From contig CAZVOD010000015.1 in NCBI GenBank assembly GCA_964628385.1, forward strand, positions 1 through 64,000: a stretch of 64,000 nucleotides of DNA, written 5' to 3'. The notes under the pieces were generated by a model, which made no database searches, was not told the origin of the DNA, and saw only the letters and a program-made list of their open reading frames with translations. This DNA comes from JANQPA01 sp964628385. GTDB lineage: Bacteria > Bacteroidota > Bacteroidia > Chitinophagales > Saprospiraceae. Both the position numbers and the translations under genes were made by a program. This document shows positions 43,946-52,071 of this stretch, one piece after another (position 1 is the first letter of the stretch; each line of letters begins with the position of its first letter).

Positions 43946-45379
43946 CTACTGAATCCATAGTTCCATTCCCACATTAAGGTAGTCAGAACTGAGATTGTTT
44001 TCTTTTTTCAGGGCATCAACTGTAGTATTGAATTTTCTGGCAATACGGTATAGCGTATCTCCTTTCCTGACCTTATACAAGCGGGTTTTAGTCTTTGAAA
44101 AATCCAGCTTATCCAAAGGAATTGGTCCGGAGTCTGGAAGGTTGATAGATAAATCCTGGCCTTCCTGCTCTTTATCTTTTTTCTTAGAATTATTCAACTT
44201 TCCGGGCCCGAAAGGATCTTCTAGGTCGGACGAATTTTTAACTGGCTTGGCCCTGGGCGCATCTTCCTGTGTACTGTCAATCAAAAGAGTGCCAGTAATC
44301 TTTGGATTCTGCTCAGCAATCGGCGGTTTGAATTCTATCACCCGGCCTTTTAACTTTATAGAAGCACCCGCCGCAGGCTCTTCATCAGCAGCCAGACGAT
44401 TGCGATACCGTAACTCTAACAGGTCAATAGCGTAGCGGTTAGAAATATCCAGCATATTTTCTCCTATATTTACTACGTGAAAGGCTGATTTGCCGAGATA
44501 GTCTTTCTTTTTAGGTTGTAAAAAGACGATGGTCCCCCGCATGAGCTGCGCTTGCCGATCGAGGATGTGCTCATTATATTTAAGTAAAGTAGATGTAGAA
44601 GCTCCTACCAATTTGGAGATATCTTTGAGCGTGTAACCCTCATCGCCTGTCATGGTATATTTTACTTCATTTTTCGTTTTAACATCGATAGACTCCAGTT
44701 CTTCCTCTTGTTTTCGGGGATTCACTCTGGAGAAAGAGATTTCTGATTCCTCTTCATTTTCCTGTTCAATGATAGCATCAATATCCAGCTGATTTTCTTC
44801 CTGAGTGAATGCAACTGTCGTCGTATTTTCAAGAAGCAAAACATCTGATGGCTTGAGCTTATCCAGCTCCTGCAAATCATAGCGTTCAATGAGAGCAATG
44901 AGCTGCCTGGCATAAGTTTTACTGGTAGCATAACCAGCAGCCTTGAGCCCCCTAGCCCAACCTTTGTAGTCGGTCTTCTTGAGCTTGAATAAAGCTGCGT
45001 AACGAGGCTTTTGTAAAAAGCGGGAATGATCCGCAAAACTTTCTTTAGCGGATTCATACATCCTAAAATAAGAATCGATGAGGTTGCCCTGCTCATCGTA
45101 CTCATCGTCTTTTTGGGCGTAGCGTTTACCAAACCAATTTCCCGAAATTTTCATCCCAAAATGGTTGTTGGCTTTTATAGCCAAATCACTTCGCCCTGCA
45201 TTAGATTCCAAAATCCCCTGAGCAATGGTAATGCTGGCCGGCACACCAGAATGGGCCATCTCTCTGACGGCAATAGCTTTGTATTTTTCAATGTATGCCT
45301 TTTGTGCAGCAGGCTGACTGTAAGCGGTTAAATACGAAAAAAGAGCAAAAAAAACGCAAATAGTCTTACTAAACCACAT
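43946..45379 (-). CDS. Glucosaminidase-LysM cell-wall hydrolase
   Basis: A 477-residue exported protein. Signal peptide about 1-21; a GH73-type (FlgJ-like) glucosaminidase domain at about 25-175, with the catalytic Glu in IAQGILESNAGRSDLA and the typical YFRMYESAKESFADHSRFL; then a low-complexity acidic linker, and LysM modules (MTGDEGYTLKDISKLVGASTSTLLKYN near 243, FHVVNIGENMLDISNRYAIDLLELRYRN near 300 and the C-terminal LYKVRKGDTLYRIARKFNTT near 430). It should bind and cut peptidoglycan in the periplasm. Such proteins act in cell separation or growth. Single gene with a 600-bp upstream space. Confidence 0.9.
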   Translation of the reverse strand: MWFSKTICVFFALFSYLTAYSQPAAQKAYIEKYKAIAVREMAHSGVPASITIAQGILESNAGRSDLAIKANNHFGMKISGNWFGKRYAQKDDEYDEQGNLIDSYFRMYESAKESFADHSRFLQKPRYAALFKLKKTDYKGWARGLKAAGYATSKTYARQLIALIERYDLQELDKLKPSDVLLLENTTTVAFTQEENQLDIDAIIEQENEEESEISFSRVNPRKQEEELESIDVKTKNEVKYTMTGDEGYTLKDISKLVGASTSTLLKYNEHILDRQAQLMRGTIVFLQPKKKDYLGKSAFHVVNIGENMLDISNRYAIDLLELRYRNRLAADEEPAAGASIKLKGRVIEFKPPIAEQNPKITGTLLIDSTQEDAPRAKPVKNSSDLEDPFGPGKLNNSKKKDKEQEGQDLSINLPDSGPIPLDKLDFSKTKTRLYKVRKGDTLYRIARKFNTTVDALKKENNLSSDYLNVGMELWIQ

Positions 45380-46002
45380 AACCTAACAATTTTAGGGGGT
45401 GAAGCTGAAAACGGATTCTTAAATTTCGGGGTGGCCTCAGCTCTAGTAGTTAATCCTGGATTTGATGTCACAAAATCATTGGACTGACGAATATGTAATT
45501 TAATGATCAAACGGCCTAATTTTTTTCTTTGTATGGAAAAGTAAAAGTTTAATGCCGACTTAACCAAATTGTTATTGAATATTTATTTTTTATTATTTCT
45601 TTTTACGTAAAACAATAAAATTAAGGTAAGCTAAAGATGTATGAATTTAGATAGCGGTAGATATATTGAGGGGAATGGTAGAAAATAAATATGGCCTGTA
45701 CCTGTAAGCTGATGCTCAACGAATGGCTAATAATTAAATTAGTACTTTTGATTTTAAATACTCCAAACGGAAATGTGTGGGCGGAATAAGTAAAAAGTAA
45801 AAATAATAAGGCCTATTATTTGAAAATAGACCTGTTTTTGATGTTCTGCTGCTTTTAAGAGTACATATCTTAGCTTGAGCTAAAGAAAACATTATGGATG
45901 AAGGTCAAATTGCCTGATAGCCATTTGCAAGCCCAAAGATATACTCCAATCCTGCCCTTTGTAGTCTATGTGGGTGTTAGTCGAAGCTACCGTAGAGGAT
46001 GA
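45380..46002. other. Long intergenic region
   Basis: About 620 bp, AT-rich, with no long credible gene. Two notes: the frame of the HD-PycTM gene continues open for 36 codons past its stop (45895-46002, ending at a TAA), and an imperfect hairpin (about 45809-45833) followed by GTTTTTG could be a terminator. Confidence 0.4.
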
Positions 46003-47211
46003 TTATAAAAACATAATGATCAGGAAGGTGATAACAGTAGACACAATGCCAACCATAAAGGTGTTATAGGAGACGGTCAGGTAGCGATACTTTTTATCCA
46101 GTACTTTACCCAGGTAGTATAGATCTCTGGTCATATTACCGTATAAAAGGTTGCCATCATTCAGCACTTCCTCCATTGCATCTTCGTACTGATCCAAATC
46201 CAGAGAGCTAAAATTGCCAAAAAACGCAATGTTCTTTTTAATTTCTTCTACGGGTTTATGCCTGGAAATGATAGAGGTGACTTTAGGCCTGGCCGATAGA
46301 ACCGCAAAGATCAGTGATGCCATTCCAGTAATCAGAAAGATCACAACCGGCAATATCACGGATGGATTGGTCTCGGCGATATTCCTGTAAGACAGCGCCG
46401 TGATTAACACACTGATCAAAATAGAGTTGACACTGATCATTATATTAGCCTTATTATCAGCAATAGCACTTAAATTGATGTGATTGCGATAGTTGGATTT
46501 GAAGAAGGTCTGAACCCCGCGATTGGGCGCCTTTTTTTCTATGTCAGCAAATGTCTTGCTGGATAATTCCAGAGGGATTTTCTCCCAGGAATTATTCTTG
46601 TTCATTTGGTCCTGGTAGTCTTGTATGAGCATAGACAGTTTGTTGTCGTACGTTTGCCTGGCTGAATGAGTATATAACTTAGTTTTCAAGAGCCGCTGCC
46701 ACATTACGGCATTCCAGCTTTTTTTGTTGATCTTTTCCTGAGTTACCAGCTCGAATTCAAGCTTTTGAAAAGCTGCTTTCTCTTCAAAGTTCTGAAATAT
46801 TTCTACAATATTTACTGCATCAAATAGTAACTTTTCGGCAACTGTTGTGGGTGGAGTATCTCGCTTAAATGTATCTATAGTCTTGATAACCTTACTAATA
46901 CCCTTTTCTGGATACTCCTGAGCAAGCAGAAATTTTTCCGCTTCGAGCCTACTGTAATGCAAAGGATCCTGGTAATCCATCAAATAACCAACACTGCAGA
47001 ACCACCCGGCCAGGAGGGCTACCTCGCGGTCGTGGGCTTCTACCTCTTCCTCGTTGGCTAAAATAGTCACTTGCTTGATAATCGCGTTCGTTAGTTGGTA
47101 CGTGTGGTAGACAAATTTAGCCGACTTCTGCTCGTTGTAGAGGTTTAAAACATGCTGTCTCGTCAAGTCTATCAAGCTCAGGTTTTTGGTCGATGCTAGA
47201 ATACGGTTCAT
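46003..47211 (-). CDS. HD domain-PycTM fusion (Pycsar effector-like)
   Basis: A 402-residue protein in two parts. Residues 1-230 look like an HD-type domain (YHTYQLTNAIIKQVTILA, then the helical pattern up to YSRLEAEKFL), but the metal-binding dyad usually read as HD is Cys72-Ser73 in LLAGWFCSVGY, so the phosphodiesterase site seems lost while His36 remains. Residues about 240-402 are a PycTM (DUF5706) domain: FKSNYRNHINLSAIADNKANIMISVNSILISVLITAL, further membrane segments near 285-308 and 380-400. PycTM is the membrane effector of Pycsar anti-phage systems, activated by cyclic pyrimidines. No cyclase gene is beside it, so this may be an orphan or have another job. Confidence 0.82.
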   Translation of the reverse strand: MNRILASTKNLSLIDLTRQHVLNLYNEQKSAKFVYHTYQLTNAIIKQVTILANEEEVEAHDREVALLAGWFCSVGYLMDYQDPLHYSRLEAEKFLLAQEYPEKGISKVIKTIDTFKRDTPPTTVAEKLLFDAVNIVEIFQNFEEKAAFQKLEFELVTQEKINKKSWNAVMWQRLLKTKLYTHSARQTYDNKLSMLIQDYQDQMNKNNSWEKIPLELSSKTFADIEKKAPNRGVQTFFKSNYRNHINLSAIADNKANIMISVNSILISVLITALSYRNIAETNPSVILPVVIFLITGMASLIFAVLSARPKVTSIISRHKPVEEIKKNIAFFGNFSSLDLDQYEDAMEEVLNDGNLLYGNMTRDLYYLGKVLDKKYRYLTVSYNTFMVGIVSTVITFLIIMFL

Positions 47212-47345
47212 GGGCCTTTGTATTTCTTATTGGATAAAACAGTTGTTCACTGTATTATTCTTGTACGGTAGTTTTGAGATTTTGAAACACAAAATAGCCA
47301 GAAATTGTACGAATATATATTTCTTATAATCCTTTTTTTTAGGTA

Positions 47346-47578
47346 ATGTGCCAAAGATGCTGCTTTCCAGTCGCCTTATCGCTGCTGATTTTACTTTCAA
47401 ATGTTAGTATTGAATTTGGAATTCAGCATACTAGTGTTGAGCTACTTACTGATATTGGTTTTTTCAGAGGTAAGAGAAGGCCTCTCTTACACTTTTAATA
47501 ACATTCTAGAAACGACTGTACGTTTTGTGGAAGATGATCAGCTCAGTGATGTCCTGATTCTGGCTCTCATCCATTAAT
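47346..47578 (+). pseudogene. Possible 5' part of a decayed gene
   Basis: An ATG at 47346 opens a signal-like peptide (MCQRCCFPVALSLLILLSN) whose frame stops after 49 residues; in another frame a coding-like stretch follows (EVREGLSYTFNNILETTVRF, VEDDQLSDVLILALIH) ending in TAA at 47576. Taken with the gene fragment at 47612, this resembles one gene broken by frameshifts, but chance cannot be excluded without homologues. Confidence 0.3.
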
Positions 47579-47611
47579 AGCTGTGAGTCTGCTGTTAGTA
47601 TACAGTCAGAC

Positions 47612-48070
47612 TTGCTGCCCGCGGGTGTTTCGACGGCACTGAACACTTTTTTAATTCATATCTATACCATTGCCACCGACGAAAGTGGGCATCGGCAGGA
47701 GCAGTTTCACAAAGGCTTTTTGCAAGACCTTTCCGATGATACACAGATAACATTCTACAATGTTGCTGATAATCCTGAAGCTCCGGATTTTAAATTCAAG
47801 ATCTACGAAGGGACGGGCTGTGACTCGAGCCACCTGGTACACGAAACTAAACCTTTTGAATTATTATGTAGTCAAGCTATAGATTTAGTGCTGAACGGGG
47901 TTTTAGCGGACCGAAGTAGTCAGGATGCCATATGCACTACGGTAGATATATCGGGGAAATGTGTTTTTGAACAAGATATCCAATTTATTTATACAGGGCC
48001 CAATGAAGTCAGGATGGAGTACCTCAATGTACTTCTACCTTCTGATGTTTGCAATGATATTACAGGTTAG
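47612..48070 (+). CDS. Hypothetical protein or 3' fragment of a decayed gene
   Basis: A 152-residue reading frame beginning at a TTG; the frame is open upstream to 47558 without an ATG. The sequence is coding-like in the middle (IYTIATDESGHRQEQFHKGF, TQITFYNVADNPEAPDFKFKIYEG) with three to five cysteines toward the end (CDSSHLVHE, CTTVDISGKCVFEQD, SDVCND). No signal peptide or family recognised. A clear terminator follows 53 bp later. It may be the tail of a longer exported protein whose beginning is broken. Confidence 0.45.
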   Translation: MLPAGVSTALNTFLIHIYTIATDESGHRQEQFHKGFLQDLSDDTQITFYNVADNPEAPDFKFKIYEGTGCDSSHLVHETKPFELLCSQAIDLVLNGVLADRSSQDAICTTVDISGKCVFEQDIQFIYTGPNEVRMEYLNVLLPSDVCNDITG

Positions 48071-48122
48071 GAAATTTCAAAATTAGGAGAATAGGGTTTT
48101 ATAATATAATTGGAAATTTATG

Positions 48123-48155
48123 GAACCTGCATAGCCAATGCAGGTTCTTTTTTTA
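48123..48155 (+). terminator. Strong intrinsic terminator
   Basis: Arms GAACCTGCAT (48123-48132) and ATGCAGGTTC (48138-48147) with a five-base loop, followed directly by eight Ts. A second hairpin (GAGATGCTA/TAGCATCTC, 48161-48181) comes six bases later. Confidence 0.9.
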
Positions 48156-48315
48156 TCTAAGAGATGCTAACATAGCATCTCTAAAGCCAATTGGTACTAA
48201 TAAGGTCATCTCTTGCGTTCAAATGCCATGCATCAGAGTGTTCAGAACAATGAACCATTCTTTTCGTATAAATCACAAAAACGAGTCTGATTATTACAGA
48301 ACTTAAAAAAGTTGC

Positions 48316-49881
48316 ATGAAACTCCCTTTAAACTTACTGCTTGTAATTTCACTATGCTGTCTTGTCTCTTGCTCTCCAATAGAAGACCTGGAAGATTTTG
48401 ACACTGTCGCTTATGAAGCTTCGTATGCTTTTCCGCTGGTTAATGCCAGGGTTTCTTTGGATGATATTCTGGAAAATTTTCAGGATGAAGCTACTTTGGT
48501 AGTGGACCCCAATGGACTTTTTCACTTCAGGTACAGTGGCGAAGTGCTTTCTCAGACTGGGTCAGAAATTTTTCTTGAAATAGAAAATGGTATTGAGGCC
48601 CTCAGTAATGTGACGCCTGATGGTATCCCCGTTTTAACTCAGCAGTTGAGTATTCCATTTATCATTCCCGGAGGTGTTGAGTTGGATAAGATCAGGTTGA
48701 AGGCCGGCGAATTGAAATACCAGTTTAGAAATACCAACTCGGAGGCCGTAGATATCGTGGTGCGGATGCCTCAATTTTTTAAAGAGGGCCAGGCACTGGA
48801 ATTTACCCATCAGCTTGATGGTTTTGCCGCCGGATCAGAGCCACCCTCATTCTCTAATGAAGATATGCCATTTGATATGAATGGCGTGGAGGTAATTCCG
48901 CAAAATGGTGCGATCAATATTGAATATACAGCCACAACTGTTAATAGCCAGCAGCAAGTACCCCTTAGTAGTTTTTTTGTGAAAATAGATGACGCGGCCC
49001 TCACATACGCTGAAGGCTTCCTGGGTACAACTGTTTACGACGGACCAGTTGATACCATTAAGATCGACTTTTTTGAAGATTGGATAGGGGAAGACGTTGC
49101 TTTTGAAGAACCAAGAGTAGCTTACATACTTGAAAATGCTTTCGGTATACCCACCCGGTCTATTGTGGATAGCTTTAATGTTATTACTGTCGAAGGGCAA
49201 ACCCTACCTCTGGAAAGTGAATTGATAGAAAATGGTATTGATTTTCCATATCCCACTCTGGAGGAAATAGGCCAGACTAAGTCTTCTGTTTTTGTATTTA
49301 CTAAAGATAACTCCAATATCGATGAGATTCTGAGTTCCAATCCTGTTGAGGTACGTTATGATGTGGATGCATTGACTCATCCCGATGGCAATAGAAATAT
49401 CCGTGGTTTTCTGACTGATTCCAGCTTTTATCGCGTTGGGGTGGATGTAGACCTTCCTTTCATAGGAAGCGCTGCAAATTTTATCGCTCGGGATACTTTT
49501 GATTTTAGCCCCGGTGAGTTGGAACAACTGGACTCTATAGAGTTGAAATTTATTGCTGAAAATGCTATCCCTATTGCCATTGATGTACAATTCTATCTGG
49601 CGGATGAGAATAATGTGATTCTTGATTCGCTGTTTGATCAACAAACCCGACTGGTAGAAGCCGCACCTGTCAATAGCAATGGCGATGTGATTGACTCTGT
49701 TTCCAAAACTACTTTTGTGGATATAGGAGGCAGCCGGGTAGAAGCATTTACCAATACGGATAAGCTGTTGCTGGTGGCCTCTTTTTCAACTACTAACGAT
49801 GGTACAGTACCGGTGAAAATTTTCAATAATCAATTTTTTGACATTAAGCTGGGCGGTATCTTCAAGTTCGTCAATGAATAA
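48316..49881 (+). CDS. Bacteroidota lipoprotein of unknown function
   Basis: A 521-residue lipoprotein with lipobox LVSC (Cys19 in ISLCCLVSC). The mature protein is beta-rich with no known catalytic motif; segments such as YEASYAFPLVNARVSLDDIL near the start and repeated domain-like stretches (IRLKAGELKYQFRNTNSE, LDSIELKFIAENAIPI) suggest several beta-sandwich domains. It lies 18 bp upstream of a DUF5723 barrel gene, a common Bacteroidota pairing of a surface lipoprotein with an outer-membrane protein, and probably acts with it. Function unknown. Confidence 0.8.
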   Translation: MKLPLNLLLVISLCCLVSCSPIEDLEDFDTVAYEASYAFPLVNARVSLDDILENFQDEATLVVDPNGLFHFRYSGEVLSQTGSEIFLEIENGIEALSNVTPDGIPVLTQQLSIPFIIPGGVELDKIRLKAGELKYQFRNTNSEAVDIVVRMPQFFKEGQALEFTHQLDGFAAGSEPPSFSNEDMPFDMNGVEVIPQNGAINIEYTATTVNSQQQVPLSSFFVKIDDAALTYAEGFLGTTVYDGPVDTIKIDFFEDWIGEDVAFEEPRVAYILENAFGIPTRSIVDSFNVITVEGQTLPLESELIENGIDFPYPTLEEIGQTKSSVFVFTKDNSNIDEILSSNPVEVRYDVDALTHPDGNRNIRGFLTDSSFYRVGVDVDLPFIGSAANFIARDTFDFSPGELEQLDSIELKFIAENAIPIAIDVQFYLADENNVILDSLFDQQTRLVEAAPVNSNGDVIDSVSKTTFVDIGGSRVEAFTNTDKLLLVASFSTTNDGTVPVKIFNNQFFDIKLGGIFKFVNE

Positions 49882-49899
49882 CCCAAAATCCGAACTATT

Positions 49900-51285
49900 A
49901 TGAATAAAAATATAGCACTTTGCGCGTGGCTTATGGTCACTCCATTTCTTATTCAAGCGCAGGAACTGAGTCAGCATTTCATGCGGGGTACTTTGCAAGC
50001 CAGTTTTACCAACCCGGCTATTATCCCGGATGCCAGCTTTGTTTTGGGGTTACCCAATTTTTACAATGATGTATTCATAACTGATGTGACTTACAATGAT
50101 ATTATCCAGACTCAGGAGGATGGCGGTACGGTGCTGTCACTCGATGGTTTCCTGGATCAATTGTCGGATGAAAACTTTTTCAGGTTGCAGCCTGAGATAC
50201 GGTCTGTTTCTTTGGGGTTTCGGATCAATAAGTTTTTTTTTACCTTAAGTCATGCTGCCCGGGGGAATAGTTTTTTGAATTATCCCAAAAATCTGGCTGA
50301 ATTTATCACCAATGGCAATGCGCAATTCATTGGGCAAACTGTAGAAATTGGCCCGGATGTACAAGTCTCCACCTACCATGAAACGTCCCTGGGCCTAGGC
50401 TATCAGCTTAACGAACAGATTAGTATTGGAGGGCGGCTAAAATTACTCAACGGAATTTTTGACCTTTCCACAACCAGAACCAGCCTGCAGGTAACAACCG
50501 ATTCAGAGATTTATCAAACCATACTCAATGCAGACTACGTCTTCAATTCCAGTGGTTTTCTGGAATATGACGGTTTTGATAATTTCGATGTCAATGATGA
50601 TTTAGGAGATTTGGTACTAAACAATCTCTTTGGAAGCAATACCAGTCTTGGAGTAGACCTTGGCATTCATTTTGATGTGGAAAAGTTTGACCTGGCGATC
50701 AGTGTACTGGATTTGGGAGAGTTGAGCTGGGAGACAGATGTTTTCAATTATGCAATTCAGGGGATATACGAATACGAAGGATTGGATATAACAGAAGTGC
50801 TGTTTGATAATGACGCTGAAACAAGCTTGCGGGATACGCTTCAGGATATCTATCAGGCGGAAGAAACCCAAAATGCCTACGCAAGTACCTTGGGCCCCAA
50901 GGTTTATATTAGCGGTTCGTATAAGCTTTCGGATAAATGGAGAATCGGAGCAGTCGGGTATCTTGAAGATTTTAGAGATGAGTTTTTTCCAGCCTTGGGG
51001 GTAAATGTACAGGGAAGACTGGGAAGTATACTGGATGTAGGTGTATTATATGCTTTTAGAAATAAGCGCTTCGATAATATAGGAGCAAACCTTGGACTCA
51101 ATCTAGGGCCGCTGCAAATTATCGCGGCTACTGACAATCTCATCACTGCCTTAAACCTAGAAAATGCCAATTCTGCAAATATTAGGGTCGGCGTAAATCT
51201 TGTTTTTGGGAAAAATACAGCGGCTACATCGCCTACTGACCCGGATAAAATATCGAATCAGGATGATTTTTTTAGCAAAAAATAG
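49900..51285 (+). CDS. DUF5723-family outer-membrane beta-barrel protein
   Basis: A 461-residue protein with signal peptide (about 1-20) and alternating hydrophobic/polar strands expected for an outer-membrane barrel. Family recognition rests on HFMRGTLQASFTNPAIIPDASFVLGLPNFYNDV at the N-terminus, NKFFFTLSHAARGNSFLNYPKNLAEF, GYQLNEQISIGGRLKLLNGIFDLSTTRTS and the strand-rich ending. DUF5723 proteins are relatives of the PorP/SprF class but have no set role. It follows the lipoprotein gene by 18 bp and probably shares its transcript. Confidence 0.85.
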   Translation: MNKNIALCAWLMVTPFLIQAQELSQHFMRGTLQASFTNPAIIPDASFVLGLPNFYNDVFITDVTYNDIIQTQEDGGTVLSLDGFLDQLSDENFFRLQPEIRSVSLGFRINKFFFTLSHAARGNSFLNYPKNLAEFITNGNAQFIGQTVEIGPDVQVSTYHETSLGLGYQLNEQISIGGRLKLLNGIFDLSTTRTSLQVTTDSEIYQTILNADYVFNSSGFLEYDGFDNFDVNDDLGDLVLNNLFGSNTSLGVDLGIHFDVEKFDLAISVLDLGELSWETDVFNYAIQGIYEYEGLDITEVLFDNDAETSLRDTLQDIYQAEETQNAYASTLGPKVYISGSYKLSDKWRIGAVGYLEDFRDEFFPALGVNVQGRLGSILDVGVLYAFRNKRFDNIGANLGLNLGPLQIIAATDNLITALNLENANSANIRVGVNLVFGKNTAATSPTDPDKISNQDDFFSKK

Positions 51286-51340
51286 CTTTGAATCGGGGGG
51301 ATAGTTTTTCTGAAATTATACCTCCTACTCATTTTTTGAG

Positions 51341-51718
51341 TTACAAAAGGCTCTTGTCCTGGCTTTGCAGGCGTTGGGTGATCAGGCTGATTATTCTTCG
51401 TCTGACTTCACTTTCCTGCTCAGCAAAGTAAGCCCACTCCTCATCTGTGAAATGGCCGATCACCGTACCTAGCATAATGCCTCTGAGGCGATTATCCTTA
51501 CTTAAGCTCTTCTCTATCCAATCATGACGCTTAGGAATAGACATACCATCAAAAGGAACTTTCCTCTTGGTTAAAAAGTGCTTGTAAATACTAACAAGGA
51601 GATCATTCTGCATTTTGATAATGGGACGGAGGACGTCATTCTGAAAGGCTTCCATTGTTGTGGCTGCCGGTTTATCTACATGGATTGTAGGGCGGATCAG
51701 CGTTCGGTTGGCTGTCAT
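51341..51718 (-). CDS. Small conserved helical protein of Bacteroidota
   Basis: A 125-residue protein with helical content (EAFQNDVLRPIIKMQNDLLVSIYKHFLTKRKVPFDGM, then IEKSLSKDNRLRGIMLGTVIGHFTDEEW). I recall homologues across Bacteroidota, sometimes labelled glyoxalase, but no glyoxalase metal ligands are seen, so I do not use that name. No signal peptide. The gene is alone between the barrel gene and tRNA-Met. Function unknown. Confidence 0.72.
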   Translation of the reverse strand: MTANRTLIRPTIHVDKPAATTMEAFQNDVLRPIIKMQNDLLVSIYKHFLTKRKVPFDGMSIPKRHDWIEKSLSKDNRLRGIMLGTVIGHFTDEEWAYFAEQESEVRRRIISLITQRLQSQDKSLL

Positions 51719-51901
51719 TGGGTTAAATTTGTAGTGATAAAATCAATTCAATCCTTCCCAGGGAGGTCTCTACTTCCCTTTCATTTATATTCAATATAAC
51801 GCATTTTATCGTGCAATGGGTTCTCTGAAAACGATTTTTATTAATCAGCTAAAATTTTTCTACCTTCATTTTGAAACCCTTAAAAATAATGCCACAGCCT
51901 G

Positions 51902-51932
51902 TTGCAAAACCCAATTGCAAAACCTATCTTTG
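51902..51932 (+). promoter_or_regulatory. Promoter of tRNA-Met (Bacteroidota type)
   Basis: TTG at 51902-51904 and TATCTTTG at 51925-51932 with a 20-bp spacer, ending 16 bp before the tRNA. The spacing equals that of the tRNA-Phe promoter. Confidence 0.78.
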
Positions 51933-51948
51933 CCATCGCTTTTAAAAA

Positions 51949-52022
51949 GGCGCGGTAGCTCAGCTGGCTAGAGCGCAGGATTCATACTCCTGAGGTCGAG
52001 AGTTCGAGTCTCTCCCGCGCTA
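51949..52022 (+). tRNA. tRNA-Met (anticodon CAT), probably elongator
   Basis: A cloverleaf folds: acceptor GGCGCGG/CCGCGCT with a G1-T72 wobble, D stem GCTC/GAGC, anticodon stem CAGGA/TCCTG with loop TTCATAC, T stem GAGAG/CTCTC, loop TTCGAGT, discriminator A. CCA is not encoded. The anticodon stem lacks the three G-C pairs of initiator tRNA, so elongator Met is likely; Ile2 (lysidine-modified CAT) cannot be excluded from sequence. Confidence 0.93.
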
Positions 52023-52071
52023 CTATATTTTGCTCACCTGTTTTTATTTTTCCAAAATTATTCAGTATTAG

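Noticed and set aside
45743..45750. TACTTTTG element pointing into the HD-PycTM 3' side
   Set aside because: Lacks a TTG at the right distance, so an antisense promoter is not supported.
51341..51718. Glyoxalase label for the small conserved protein
   Set aside because: No glyoxalase metal ligands or beta pattern seen; the label seems inherited from other annotations.
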